Source: Streptosporangiaceae bacterium (GTDB lineage: Bacteria > Actinomycetota > Actinomycetes > Streptosporangiales > Streptosporangiaceae). From it: 64,000 nt of DNA. Shown here in pieces: positions 1 through 9,919 of the stretch. The stretch covers positions 1 to 64,000 of the forward strand of contig JAFARZ010000351.1 in NCBI GenBank assembly GCA_019245115.1. The letters are read 5' to 3'. Position numbers and translations under genes: made by a program. How positions within the stretch are numbered: the stretch's first letter is position 1; the number at the start of each line of letters is the position of its first letter. The notes under the pieces were generated by a model. The model worked only from the letters and a program-made list of their open reading frames with translations, was not told the DNA's origin and ran no database searches.

Positions 1-177
1 AGCCACACCCTTGTCACAACCATGGGGTCAGGTGCCCATGAATGTGACATTCAAGGGGTTCGCAGCGGCACTGGGGATCACAGCACAAGTCCCAGTGGTC
101 CCTTGCAGCTCCCGGGTAACACGATCAGAGCGCCGGACCGATCACCCTAGGCCCCGACGAACTTCCGGAGCGCCCCA

Positions 178-240
178 CTTAGCCGCGGACGCGGATCCCG
201 GGCTTAGCCGCGCGGACGCGGATCCCCGGGCTTAGCCGCG
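178..240. repeat. tandem repeat overlapping the xdhC stop region
   Basis: A unit starting CTTAGCCGCG and containing GGACGCGGATCC is present twice in full, with a third partial copy at 231-240. The partial copy carries the stop codon of the neighbouring minus-strand XdhC gene, so the array looks like a stepwise duplication of the gene's 3' end. Positions 1-177 hold no gene I can support. Confidence 0.7.
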
Positions 241-1125
241 GGGATGGGCATACCTTTCCGGGTCAGCGGCGAACGAATCGCAGCAGGCCGGGCTGCAGAA
301 ATACCGGTCCGCCGACCGGGGAGTTCCCGGCCCGACCACGACCGTCATGCCGCACACCGGGTCGATGGCCATCTCGGGCTGCTCCGGCTCGCCGAACGCG
401 TCCGCCGCGTCTTTGACGGAGATGATCTCGGCCAGGATCGAGATGGCGATCTCCGCCGGAGTGTGCGCGCCGATATCGAGTCCGGCCGGGGTGTGGAAGC
501 GTTCGCGCTGCGCCTCGTCGAGCTCCAGGCTCTCCGCGACCGACGCGCCGCGTTTGCGGCTCGCCACCAGGCCGACATAGGGCACGCCCGACTTGAGCGC
601 CGCGGCGAGCACAGCTACCTCGTCGCCGCCCTGTGATGCCACCACGACGGCGCCCGCATCCGCGGCGACCGGTACGTGAGGGTCATCGGTCGGTTGCACA
701 TCCCAGCCCGCGCCGCGTCCCACCTCCGCCAAGGCCCGGGCCACCGGCGTCTCCCCGAACACATGCACCAGCATCGGCGGCCTCATCACCTCCAGGAAGA
801 TGTCCAGCGTCCCGCCGGACAGGCAGGGATTCGGCACCGTGACGATCCCCGGCGCCTCACCGCCCGAGATGGCCACCCCCTGCGGCTGGATGCGCAGCAG
901 GGTCGAGTCCCCGGTCGTGAGCTGCCGCAACCCCTGCGTGCGCACGGTTGACTCCGAGCATGCCCCGCCTACGAACCCTTCGAGGGTCCCGTCCGGCAAC
1001 ACCAGTGCGCAATCCCCCGGCTTCGCGCTTGCGGGCCGCTCCACCCGGACCACGGTGGCCACCACGAACGGCACCCGTCGAGCCCGCAACTCCCCCGCCC
1101 GCTCCAGCAACTCACCCCGGATCAT
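232..1125 (-). CDS. XdhC/CoxF-like molybdoenzyme maturation protein with C-terminal YHS domain
   Basis: About 297 residues. XdhC/CoxI-family proteins help insert or sulfurate the molybdenum cofactor of xanthine dehydrogenase-type enzymes in the cytoplasm. The N-terminal half has the family pattern, including GGACSES near residue 60. The centre is a Rossmann-like segment (VHVFGETPVARAL), followed by VGLVASRKR. The last 45 residues resemble a YHS metal-binding domain (DPVCGM, then YFCSPAC). The ATG at 1125 (MIRGELLERAGELRARRVPF) gives the family N-terminus; an upstream in-frame extension runs through repeats and is rejected. It lies downstream of coxL on the same strand but about 800 bp away, so co-transcription is uncertain. 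A role in CO dehydrogenase maturation is inferred from this position. Confidence 0.8.
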   Translation of the reverse strand: MIRGELLERAGELRARRVPFVVATVVRVERPASAKPGDCALVLPDGTLEGFVGGACSESTVRTQGLRQLTTGDSTLLRIQPQGVAISGGEAPGIVTVPNPCLSGGTLDIFLEVMRPPMLVHVFGETPVARALAEVGRGAGWDVQPTDDPHVPVAADAGAVVVASQGGDEVAVLAAALKSGVPYVGLVASRKRGASVAESLELDEAQRERFHTPAGLDIGAHTPAEIAISILAEIISVKDAADAFGEPEQPEMAIDPVCGMTVVVGPGTPRSADRYFCSPACCDSFAADPERYAHPRG

Positions 1126-1348
1126 GAAATATCCCAATTTGTGCCCAGGGTGCCGGGCCGGGTTGAGGGGCCCGGGGCTGAGGGGCACCGGGGCTGGGCG
1201 GCACCGGACTGAGGGGCGCCGGATCGGTGCCGAGGGGCCCGGGGCTGAGCGGCACCCGGCTGAGCGGCACCCGGCTGAGCGGCACCGGATCGGCGCCGAG
1301 GGACGCAAGCCGACGCTCAGAACCTGCATGTGAACCGGATTCCAGCGA

Positions 1349-1440
1349 CATCGATGGCGCCATCGATGTCGTTGGGACTGGACAAATCTCCCGCCCAACG
1401 CGATGAATGGCGCCATCGTCACGCTGAGAGGCGCCTTCAT
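1349..1440. repeat. dispersed element, family Q copy 1 (CGATGGCGCCATCG type)
   Basis: About 90 bp holding two GATGGCGCCATC-like palindromes separated by a segment with GATGTCGTTGG, GGACAAATC and CCAACGCGATG. The same order of blocks, about three-quarters identical by eye, recurs at 43251-43352. Both copies are intergenic. Confidence 0.7.
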
Positions 1441-1734
1441 CCGGCCAAGTTGGGGTTGCCAGACATGCCATCAGCGGCGCAAGGATGGCGTCGAGGTATG
1501 CAGGGCTGGTACTGAGGGACGCAGGGCTCGTGTTGAGGGACGCAGGGCTCGTGTTGAGGAGGGCGGGGCCGGGGCGGACGCCTCTCATTTGGCATGACCC
1601 AAACTTCCACGAGGCCCTAATGTTCCGCGCTCCGGCCCTGACTCGCCCGACATATCCGATATGTGATGCGAGGCGGACGGGGAGGGCCCGGCGAGCAACG
1701 GGAACAGTGGGGCGAACGGATACGCGAGGGGGTA

Positions 1735-1923
1735 GACGTACACGGGACACCGCGGGCGCGGCGCGGCGTGGGCCGCGATGTGGGGAGTGCGGGGGCAGAC
1801 GTACACGGGACACCGCGGGCGCGGCGCGGGGTGGGCCGCGATGGGAGGAGTGCGGGGGCAGACGTACACGGGACACCGCGGACGCGGCGCGGGGTGGGCC
1901 GCGATGTGGGGAGTGCGGGGGCG
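1735..1923. repeat. three tandem 63 bp units
   Basis: The unit begins GACGTACACGGGACACCGCG at 1735, 1798 and 1861 and differs at only a few bases between copies. 63 is divisible by three, so frames stay open across it. The array ends just beyond the coxL stop codon. Confidence 0.9.
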
Positions 1924-1929
1924 TTGGGG

Positions 1930-4304
1930 TCACTGGATCGCTAGGTCCGTACGGAAGGGCTGGCCCTGGGCGGCGCGCCAGACCTGGGCGGGGGTCAGCG
2001 GCATGTCCGCATGGCGGATACCGAACGGGCGCAGCGCGTCGATGACGGCGTTGACCACGGCGGGCGGGGAACCCACGGTGGCCGACTCACCGATGCCTTT
2101 GGCGCCGATGGGGTGGTGCGGGGACGGGGTGACGGTCTCGCCCAGTTCCCACGAAGGGCATTCCATGGACGTGGGCAGCAAGTAGTCCATGAACGACCCG
2201 CCCAGGCAGTTGCCGTCCTCGTCGAACGCGATGACCTCCATCAACGCCATGCCGATGCCGTCGGCCAGGCCGCCGTGCACCTGGCCTTCGACGATCATCG
2301 GATTGATTCGCACTCCGCAGTCGTCCACCGCGATGAACCGCCGTACCGAGACCTTGCCGGTGCCCGCGTCCACGTCCACCACGCAGATATACGCGCCGCA
2401 CGGATAGGTCAGATTCGGCGGGTTGTAGACGCACGTGGCGTCCAGCTGGCCCTCGATACCCTCGGGCAGCTCGAGGTTAGAATGCGCGGCCATGGCGATC
2501 TCCGTCATCGTCTTGCCCTGGTCGGGGTCGCCGCGAACGAACCAGCGGCCCTTCTCCCACTCCAGATCCTCCGGCGCGACCTCCAGCATGGCCGACGCGA
2601 CGATCTTCGCCCGCTCGCGGACCTTCCGCGCCACTACGGCCGTCGCCGCCCCGCTGACCGGGGTCGACCGCGACCCGTAGGTGCCCAGGCCGAACGGCGT
2701 CTGATCGGTGTCGCCGTGCACCACCTCGATGTCGTCAGGGGAGATACCGAGCTCCTCGGCGACTATCTGGGCGAACGTCGTCTCGTGCCCCTGTCCCTGA
2801 CTCTGGACGGAGATCCGCAGCACCGCCTTGCCGGTGGGGTGGACGCGGAGTTCCGCGCCATCGGCCATGCCCAGGCCGAGGATGTCCATGTGCTTGCGCG
2901 GACCCGCGCCGACCGCCTCGGTGAAGAAGGCGACGCCGATTCCCATGAGGTCGCCGCCCGCCCGCTTCGCTTCCTGCTCTTTCCGCAGCTCCTCGTAACC
3001 GGCGATGTCCATAGCCAGCCGCAGGGTCGCGGGGTAGTTGCCGGAGTCGTACACCCAGCCGGTCTGGCAGGTGTACGGGAACTGGTCCGGCTGGATCAGG
3101 TTGCGCATGCGCAGTTCGGCGGGATCCATGCCGAGCTCGTAGGCCAGCACGTCGACGATGCGCTCGACCACGTACACGGCCTCGGTAACCCGGAACGAGC
3201 AGGCATACGCCACACCGCCCGGGGCTTTGTTCGTGTACACGCCGGTGACCTTGCAGTACGCGGCCTCGAGGTCGTAGGAGCCGGTAAACACGCCGAAGAA
3301 ACCCGCCGGGTAGTTGGTGGGCTGGGCGGTGCCGTTGAACGCTCCGTGGTCGGCCAGCACGTTGACCCGCACCGCCTGGATCTTGCCGTCGCGGGTCGCG
3401 GCGATCTCGGCGTGCATGTGGAAATCCCGGGCGAACGAGGTGGACATCAGGTTCTCTGACCGGTCCTCCATCCACTTCACCGGCTTTCCGGTGACGATCG
3501 AGCCGACGACCGCGCAGACGTAGCCGGGGTAGATGCCCACCTTGTTGCCGAAGCCGCCGCCGATATCCGGCGAGATCACCCTGATCTTGTGCTCGGGCAG
3601 ACCCGCGACCAGCGCGTACAGGGTCCGGTGCGCATGCGGGGCCTGGGTGTTGCACCAGATCGTCAGCTTGCCGGTCACCTTGTCGAAGTCGGCGACCGCG
3701 CCGCAGGTCTCCAGCGGGGCGGGATGCACCCTCGGATACAAGATGTCCTCGGCCACTGTCACCTCGGCGTTGCGGAAGACCTCCTCGGTACGTCCGGCGT
3801 CACCCGATTCCCAGTCGAAGATGTGATTGTCGTTCGTTCCTTCTTTGTCGTCCCTGATAACCGGAGCGCCCGCGTCCAGCGCGTGACGGGCATCAACCAC
3901 CGCCGGGAGCGGTTCGTATTCGACATCGATCAGCTCCAGCGCGTCACGAGCCGAGTACCGATCCTCGGCGACGACGAACGCGACCTCCTGCCCTTGGAAG
4001 CGGACCTTGTCAGTGGCCAGCACGGCCTGAGTGTCGTAGGAGATCGTGGGCATCCAGGCCAGGTTCAGGCCGGCGAGCGTCTCCCCGGTGATGACCGCCT
4101 TGACCTTCGGGTGCGCCTCGGCCGCGGTTGTGTCGATCGAGACGATCCTGGCGTGGGCGTGCGGGCTACGCAGGACGGCACCATGCAGCATGCCGGGTAG
4201 CCGCACGTCGTCGACATAGTTGCCGCGACCGCGGATGAACCGGGGGTCCTCCTTGCGCTTCATGTGGCCGAAGCCCAGGGGGGTCGGGTGTTCCTCGACG
4301 GCGG

Positions 4305-4308
<4 letters not shown>
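1930..4308 (-). CDS. coxL: aerobic carbon-monoxide dehydrogenase large (molybdopterin) subunit, form I
   Basis: 792 residues, the usual length of the catalytic subunit. It oxidises CO to CO2 with water at a Mo-Cu centre, in a complex with CoxM (FAD) and CoxS (2Fe-2S). The decisive motif is AYACSFR with Cys at about residue 370. This fits the form I signature AYXCSFR, which separates true CO dehydrogenases from form II relatives (AYRGAGR). Other family blocks are SPDIGGGFGNKVG, GQGQGHETTFAQIVAEELG and GAKGIGESA near the C-terminus. Its ATG overlaps the coxS stop as ATGA, so translation is probably coupled. An actinomycete with this enzyme could oxidise trace atmospheric CO as an energy supplement; that role is inferred. 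Confidence 0.95.
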
Positions 4309-4783
<475 letters not shown>

Positions 4784-4784
<1 letters not shown>

Positions 4785-5656
4785 CAGATCATGCCTCCCG
4801 GGTAGGCGCGATTAACGGATCGGCGCAGCGCGCGTACGGTCAGCTCCGCGACCAGGTGGCGCTTGTAGTCCTCGGGGCCACGCTGATCGGCCACCGGATG
4901 GCAGTGCGCCGCGGCCAGCTGGCCCGCGGCGCGGAACGTCTCCTCGTCGGCGGGCCGGCCACCGAGGTAGTCCTCCGCCTCGACCGCGACGAAGTGTTCG
5001 GCGCCGACCGCGGTCAGGCCGATGCCAGCCGTAGCGATCGTTCCGCCGTCAATGCGCAGCATCGCGCCGACAGCGGCGATCGACCAGTCGCCGACCCGCC
5101 GCTCCACCTTCTCGTAGGCGCTCCCCGCGCCCGGCACGACCGGGACCCGGACCTCGATGAGGAGCTCGCCCGGGCCGATGACCGTCTCGTACGGTCCCAG
5201 GTGGAATTCCCGGACCGGGACCATCCGGTTGCCGTCGGCGCTGCGGACGACGGCGATGGCCCGGGTCGCGGCGAACGCCGCGGACAGGTCCTCGGACGGA
5301 TCGGCCTGGCACAGCGAGCCGCCGACCGTGCCCCAGTTCCTGACGACGGGATCGGCGATCACCCGCTCGGCATCGGCAAATATCGGGAAGAGCTGCGCTG
5401 CCTGGGTATCGGCGAGGAGTTCGGCGTGCCTGGTGAGGGCGCCGATGCGGAGTTCGTCCGCCTCACGGCGAATGTAGGCGAGCTCGGTCAGGTCATTGAT
5501 GTCCACGATGACCTCGGGCTGGGCCAGCCGCAGCTTCATCATCGGGATGAGGCTGTGGCCGCCCGCGACAGCCCGGGCGTCCGGGGCGGTGAGCAGCGAG
5601 AGCGCGTGCTCGACGCTGGTCGCGCGCTCGTATTCGACATGCGAAGGCACCTGCAT
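4784..5656 (-). CDS. coxM: aerobic carbon-monoxide dehydrogenase medium FAD-binding subunit
   Basis: 290 residues, the usual size. It holds the FAD that accepts electrons from CoxS and passes them to the respiratory chain. FAD-contact motifs AGGHS (31-35) and GTVGGS (109-114) are intact and in the standard spacing. The ATG at 5656 gives MQVPSHVEYERATS, the typical start; the frame stays open upstream through the LysR gene on the other strand, and that extension is rejected. First gene of the cox operon, 90 bp from the divergent LysR-type regulator. Confidence 0.93.
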
Positions 5657-5700
5657 GGGTGGAATCCTGCGAGCAGTCAGCGGTCCGCGCAATAGCCGGA

Positions 5701-5714
5701 TAAGCGATGGCTTA
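5701..5714. promoter_or_regulatory. candidate LysR operator between coxM and the LysR gene
   Basis: TAAGC-GATG-GCTTA is an inverted repeat with perfect 5 bp arms, in the 90 bp divergent promoter region. LysR-type regulators usually bind short interrupted dyads in such positions. Assignment is by position and symmetry only. Confidence 0.35.
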
Positions 5715-5746
5715 ATCGACCCGGTAGCGCTCACGAGGTCGCGTGC

Positions 5747-6715
5747 GTGATCATCGGAAGCATGACGCTGACACAGCTCAGCGCGTTCGTCCTGACCGCG
5801 CGGCTCGGATCGGTGAAGGACGCGGCCAAGGCGCTGAACGTGAGTGAGCCAGCGGTGTCGCAGGCCATCACCGCCCTTCGTCAGCAGCTCGGCGATCAGC
5901 TGATAATCAGGGACGGCACCGGCATGACCCTCACCGTCGCGGGCGCCCGGCTGCTCCCGATCGCATCTCAGATGGTGGCGCTCGGCGCGGAGGCTCAGGC
6001 GGCGGTCCGGATCGCGCAGGGGCTGCCCGACCAGCTCCGTCTGGTGACAAGCAGCGTTATCGCCGAATTCATCGCCGCACCGCTGGCGGACGCGTTCGCG
6101 GGCCGGTCCGGGCGGAACGTCGAGGCATCGGCCGGGGTGGCGGCAAGCTCGGAAATGCCGGTGCTGATCGCCAACCGGCTCGCCGACGTGGCGCTCGGGC
6201 CGAACCTGGCCGCCGCCGGGAGCGGCCGTCCCGATCTCGACCTGACCAGCGAGCCGGTGTTCAAGTACAAGATCGTGGCGGTGGCCTCGCCCCGATCCCG
6301 GCTGCACGGCGCCCCGCGGGGCTGGCCGTGGCTGGTCGACCCGTCCGGAACGGACCCCGGCAGCGACGTGTCCATGCTGCTCCGGCAGCTCGACGTGCCG
6401 GAGCCGCGGATCAGCGTGTTTCCCAACCAGACCGCGGCGTGGGCCGCCGCCGCCGACGGGACCGGCGTCGCCCCGGCGGTTGCCCACCTGGTCAGTCACC
6501 AGGTACGACGCGGGGAACTGCGGGTGGCCGACATCCCGCCGATGGAGGCCACCTGGTATGCCACCACCCTCCCCCGGGACCGGCGCCCCGGCGTGGCGGG
6601 TTCGCTGCGGCACTTCCTCGGCACGCCCGAGGCGATGCAGCTGATGCGCGAGCCCCGCGGCGGGGTACCGGTGTCGAGGTTCCGGCCGCCGGTTTACGTC
6701 ACAATCTGGAGCTAG
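5747..6715 (+). CDS. LysR-family transcriptional regulator, probably of the cox operon
   Basis: 322 residues. The winged helix-turn-helix is in the first 65 residues (LTQLSAFVLTARLGSVKDAA, then VSEPAVSQAITAL), followed by a LysR substrate-binding domain. The GTG at 5747 has GAGG about 8 bp upstream; an ATG at 5762 is the alternative start and would remove five residues. It is transcribed away from coxM, the classic arrangement for a LysR regulator and its target. Control of CO oxidation is inferred from that arrangement; the effector is unknown. Confidence 0.85.
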   Translation: MIIGSMTLTQLSAFVLTARLGSVKDAAKALNVSEPAVSQAITALRQQLGDQLIIRDGTGMTLTVAGARLLPIASQMVALGAEAQAAVRIAQGLPDQLRLVTSSVIAEFIAAPLADAFAGRSGRNVEASAGVAASSEMPVLIANRLADVALGPNLAAAGSGRPDLDLTSEPVFKYKIVAVASPRSRLHGAPRGWPWLVDPSGTDPGSDVSMLLRQLDVPEPRISVFPNQTAAWAAAADGTGVAPAVAHLVSHQVRRGELRVADIPPMEATWYATTLPRDRRPGVAGSLRHFLGTPEAMQLMREPRGGVPVSRFRPPVYVTIWS

Positions 6716-6729
6716 GGCGTTTCCGCTCT

Positions 6730-6793
6730 GCGTAGGGCGTAGGGCGTAGGGCGTAGGCCGTAGGGCATGGGGCGTAGGGCTCAGGGTCAGGGA
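6730..6793. repeat. heptanucleotide GCGTAGG microsatellite
   Basis: About seven to nine imperfect copies of the 7 bp unit GCGTAGG/CGTAGGG directly downstream of the LysR gene. No coding role is evident. Confidence 0.85.
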
Positions 6794-6866
6794 CCTTCTC
6801 AACGAGAGGCGAGCGGCGTAACGTCAGCGCTACTGAGGACCGACCTACTGACGAGTAGGAGTTGAC

Positions 6867-7661
6867 GTGAGCCTCGCCTACGAGCGCGCCGGGTCCGGGC
6901 CGCCCCTGGTGCTGATACACGGGCTAGGGCACCACCGACAGGGCTGGGGTGCGGTGCTGGACCGGCTGACGCCGCACCGGGATGTGATCACCCTGGACCT
7001 GCCCGGGCACGGTGAATCGCCTCCGCTGCACGCCGACGGCCAGAACGCGGTCGCGGTGATGGCCCAGGAGATAACCGGCCTGCTGAAGTCGCTGGACCTC
7101 GACCGCCCGCACGTAGCGGGGAATTCACTCGGCGGCGCGCTGGCCCTGGTGCTGGCGGCTACCGGCCAGGCGGCCAGCGCTACCGCACTGAACCCCGCCG
7201 GGTTCCCCAACCACCGATACCAGATGACGTATGCCAGGGCGTTCTTCGAGACCGCGGTGTGGTCGGCGCACGTCCTGCGCCCGGCGGTCCCGGCCCTGTC
7301 CCGGAGCACGATCGGCCGGGCGCTGCTGTTCGGCGTGGTGGTGGCCAAGCCGGGCCGGCTGAGCGCGGAGCAGGCGCGCGACGACATGGCGGGGATCGCC
7401 GAAACCAAAGACGCCATGCGCGCCGTCTTCGGCACATTCGAGCCGTTCACCCTGACGATCCCGGACGACGTGCCGGTGACCATCGCCTGGGGCGCCAAAG
7501 ACCGGCTTCTTTCGCCCGCGAACGCGCGAGTCGCCAGGCAGCGGCTGCCGCAGGCCCGGTTCATCCGGCTGTCCAGCTGCGGGCACGTCCCCATGACCGA
7601 CGACCCGGACCTGGTGGCAAAGGTGCTGCTGAAGGGCAGCTCCATCGCGTCCATGGCGTAA
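6867..7661 (+). CDS. alpha/beta-fold hydrolase
   Basis: 264 residues, a cytoplasmic single-domain hydrolase of unknown substrate. Oxyanion-hole motif LIHGLGHH near residue 16; nucleophile elbow GNSLGG with Ser87; acid in WGAKDRLLSP; catalytic His in SCGHVPMTDDP. The GTG start has AGGAG about 10 bp upstream. It is followed after 11 bp by the YbaK-like gene on the same strand, so the two may be co-transcribed, with no obvious functional link. Confidence 0.85.
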   Translation: MSLAYERAGSGPPLVLIHGLGHHRQGWGAVLDRLTPHRDVITLDLPGHGESPPLHADGQNAVAVMAQEITGLLKSLDLDRPHVAGNSLGGALALVLAATGQAASATALNPAGFPNHRYQMTYARAFFETAVWSAHVLRPAVPALSRSTIGRALLFGVVVAKPGRLSAEQARDDMAGIAETKDAMRAVFGTFEPFTLTIPDDVPVTIAWGAKDRLLSPANARVARQRLPQARFIRLSSCGHVPMTDDPDLVAKVLLKGSSIASMA

Positions 7662-7672
7662 GGTAGCGCACC

Positions 7673-8158
7673 GTGGCAGGACGCGGTACGACGGCGACCA
7701 TCGCGCTGGAACGGGCGCGGATTCCGTTCACCGTGCACGAGTACGTCCATGACCCACGGCACGATTCGTACGGCGTGGAGGCGAGTGAGGCGCTGGGCAT
7801 CGCCGCCGAGCGGGTGTTCAAGACGCTGATCGCCGACGTCGACGGCAATCTGGTGACGGCGGTGGTCCCCGTGGTGGGCGAACTCGACCTCAAGGCGCTC
7901 GCGGCAGCGGCCGGCGGTAAGAAGGCGGCGATGGCCGACGTGGCGGCCGCCGAGCGCGCCACCGGTTATGTGGCCGGCGGCATCTCCCCGCTCGGCCAGC
8001 GCAAGCGCCTGCCGGTGGTGCTCGACGCCTCGGCGTTGAATCATGCCACCGTGTTCTGCAGCGCCGGACGGCGCGGACTGGAGATAGAGCTCGCCCCCGG
8101 CGACCTGGCCCGTGCGGCCAACGCAACCGTGGCACCGATTGGCCGGTCCAGATCATGA
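7673..8158 (+). CDS. ybaK: YbaK-family aminoacyl-tRNA deacylase (Cys-tRNA(Pro)-type)
   Basis: 161 residues, full length for YbaK/EbsC. These enzymes hydrolyse mischarged Cys-tRNA(Pro) in trans. Family features: the N-terminal strand FTVHEYVHDP, a VFKTLIADVDG block containing the conserved catalytic-region lysine, and the GGISPLGQRKRLPVV block. GTG start 11 bp after the upstream hydrolase. The family assignment is strong; the exact tRNA substrate is by analogy. Confidence 0.88.
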   Translation: MAGRGTTATIALERARIPFTVHEYVHDPRHDSYGVEASEALGIAAERVFKTLIADVDGNLVTAVVPVVGELDLKALAAAAGGKKAAMADVAAAERATGYVAGGISPLGQRKRLPVVLDASALNHATVFCSAGRRGLEIELAPGDLARAANATVAPIGRSRS

Positions 8159-8196
8159 CGGTTTGACGGAGCACCTGGCGAGGGGATGATCCGAGA

Positions 8197-9495
8197 GTGC
8201 GCGACGCGGCGGAACAGATGTCGGTCGATGAGCTGCGCGCGCTACAGCTTGAGCGGCTCCGCTGGACACTCCGGCACGCGTACTCCAACGTCGCTTTCTA
8301 CCGGAAGAAGCTCGACGAGGCGGGGGTCGGGCCGGAGGACCTCCGGTCGCTGGAGGATCTGGCCCGCTTCCCGGTCACCACCAAGGACGACCTGCGGGAC
8401 AACTACCCGCATGGCATGTTCGCGGTCCCGATGGCCGAAGTACGGCGGATCCATGCCTCCAGCGGCACGACTGGCCAGCCTACGATAAGCGGCTACACCG
8501 AAGCTGACCTTGACAACTGGGCCGGGCTGATGGCCCGGTCCATCCGGGCGGCGGGCGGCAGGCCAGCGGATGTGGTGCACGTGGCCTATGGCTACGGCCT
8601 GTTCACCGGCGGCCTCGGCGCGCACTACGGCGCGGAGCGGCTCGGCTGCACCGTGATCCCCGCCTCCGGCGGCGTGACCGGGCGTCAGGTGCGGCTCATC
8701 ACCGACCTCCGGCCGCGCGTGATCATGGTGACGCCCACCTACATGCTGACCATCCTGGACGAATTCGAGCGGGCCGGCCTGAATCCCAGGAAAAGCTCGC
8801 TGGAGATCGGCATCTTCGGCGCGGAACCGTGGACCGAGCAGATGCGAGCCGAGATCGAGCAGCGGGCGGGCCTGGACGCGGTAGACATTTACGGGCTGTC
8901 AGAGGTGATGGGCCCGGGGGTGGCGATGGAGTGCGTCGAGACTCGCGACGGCCTGACGGTATGGGAGGACCATTTCTATCCGGAGGTCATCGACCCGGCG
9001 TCCAGCACGCCGCTCGGTCTGGGTGAGCGCGGCGAGGTCGTGTTCACCTCGCTGACGAAACAGGCGATGCCGCTGATCCGCTACCGCACCCGCGACCTGA
9101 CCCGGCTGCTACCCGGTACGGCCCGCCCAGCGTTCCGGCGCATGGAGCGGATCACCGGCCGAAGCGACGACATGATCGTGCTGCGCGGCGTCAATGTGTT
9201 TCCCACCCACATCGAGGAACTCGTGCTTCGCGTTCCCGGTCTGGCACCGCACTTCCAGATCGAGCTGACCACCCGAAACCACCTGGACGAGCTGACCGTC
9301 CACGTCGAGGCGCGCGATGATCTGCCTCTGGAGCAACGGCAGACCGCCACCGAGCGGCTCGTGGCACTGGTCCTGGACAACGTGGGAATCCGCGTCGCGG
9401 TCTCGGTGGGCGATCCGGGCACGGTCGAGCGCTCAGCCGGGAAGATGCGGCGCGTCATCGACCACCGGACCGGAGCGGTCGAGGGACCGGCGTGA
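8197..9495 (+). CDS. paaK: phenylacetate-CoA ligase
   Basis: 432 residues, normal length for the AMP-forming PaaK family. It would activate phenylacetate (or a similar aryl acid) with ATP and CoA, the first step of the paa ring-oxygenation pathway. The AMP-binding P-loop ASSGTTGQPT is at about 88-97. Later blocks YGLSEVMGPG and YRTRDLT and the C-terminal MERITGRSDDMIVLRGVNVF, then SAGKMRRV, are all present. The GTG start follows a purine-rich GAGGGGATG stretch. No other paa genes are in the window, so this may be an orphan ligase with a different substrate. Confidence 0.9.
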   Translation: MRDAAEQMSVDELRALQLERLRWTLRHAYSNVAFYRKKLDEAGVGPEDLRSLEDLARFPVTTKDDLRDNYPHGMFAVPMAEVRRIHASSGTTGQPTISGYTEADLDNWAGLMARSIRAAGGRPADVVHVAYGYGLFTGGLGAHYGAERLGCTVIPASGGVTGRQVRLITDLRPRVIMVTPTYMLTILDEFERAGLNPRKSSLEIGIFGAEPWTEQMRAEIEQRAGLDAVDIYGLSEVMGPGVAMECVETRDGLTVWEDHFYPEVIDPASSTPLGLGERGEVVFTSLTKQAMPLIRYRTRDLTRLLPGTARPAFRRMERITGRSDDMIVLRGVNVFPTHIEELVLRVPGLAPHFQIELTTRNHLDELTVHVEARDDLPLEQRQTATERLVALVLDNVGIRVAVSVGDPGTVERSAGKMRRVIDHRTGAVEGPA

Positions 9496-9622
9496 CCGCT
9501 AACGCCGCCGGAAGAGCCGGAGGCGGAAATCGAGTCTGGGGCGTGCCGTGGACGGCCGCCGGTTGCCACGATGTCCAGTAAGTCTTGAACGGGATGCGGA
9601 ATTAAGGCGGAACATCTGTGCT

Positions 9623-9684
9623 GCGCGGAAATTTAATGTACGAATTCGGCCGTCTAATTTCCGTGTAGCACGAAATTTCCGCGC
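9623..9684. repeat. inverted repeat with perfect 12 bp arms
   Basis: GCGCGGAAATTT at 9623-9634 is the exact reverse complement of AAATTTCCGCGC at 9673-9684, with a 38 bp AT-richer loop. It sits 130 bp after paaK and could be a transcript-end hairpin or a mobile-element remnant. Confidence 0.75.
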
Positions 9685-9724
9685 TGTTGGAGGTGAAGGG
9701 CCCGCGCTGCATGGAGGTGAAGGG

Positions 9725-9812
9725 CCTGCATGCGAGCCGATGGCACCAGTGGCACGCTCCAGCAGGCTCGATGGCGCCATTGGCACGCTTAGGACCCTGG
9801 ATCTTCAAGCTC
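9725..9812. repeat. dispersed element, family R copy 1
   Basis: Shares the blocks GAGCCGATGGCACC, GGCACGC and AGGACCCTGGATCTTCA with 35370-35424, in the same order. This copy has an extra middle part containing CTCGATGGCGCCATTGG, which links it to family Q. Confidence 0.7.
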
Positions 9813-9844
9813 TGCATATGGGCGGCGATTGCGCTGGACGACGT

Positions 9845-9919
9845 GGGAAGAAAAGGGCTTCGCGGAAGAAAGGGTGCCGGTTTCCGGCGCCTTTTCTTCC
9901 AGATAGCGCCTATCTTCCG
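9845..9919. repeat. palindromic intergenic element, family P copy 1
   Basis: Two 36 bp imperfect arms around a TTT centre. The inner arm reads CGGAAGAAAGGGTGCCGG and its partner CCGGCGCCTTTTCTTCC. As RNA it would form a long hairpin in either direction. A conserved GGCTGGCC tail follows on the right. Confidence 0.85.

Larger units (their letters stand above)
1126..1929. other. repeat-rich intergenic region between coxL and xdhC
   Basis: No convincing gene. It contains, in order: G-rich short repeats including three 15 bp units of GGCTGAGCGGCACCC (1243-1287); one copy of the dispersed CGATGGCGCCATCG element (1349-1440); roughly three units of 21-24 bp built on GGGACGCAGGGCTCGTGTT (1490-1560); an ATATGTGATG segment near 1660; and a 3 x 63 bp array (1735-1923). 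Open frames here have low-complexity translations and are rejected as genes. Confidence 0.75.

Noticed and set aside
1735-1923. Could the 63 bp array be a CRISPR?
   Set aside because: Units are contiguous and nearly identical with no variable spacers and no cas genes.
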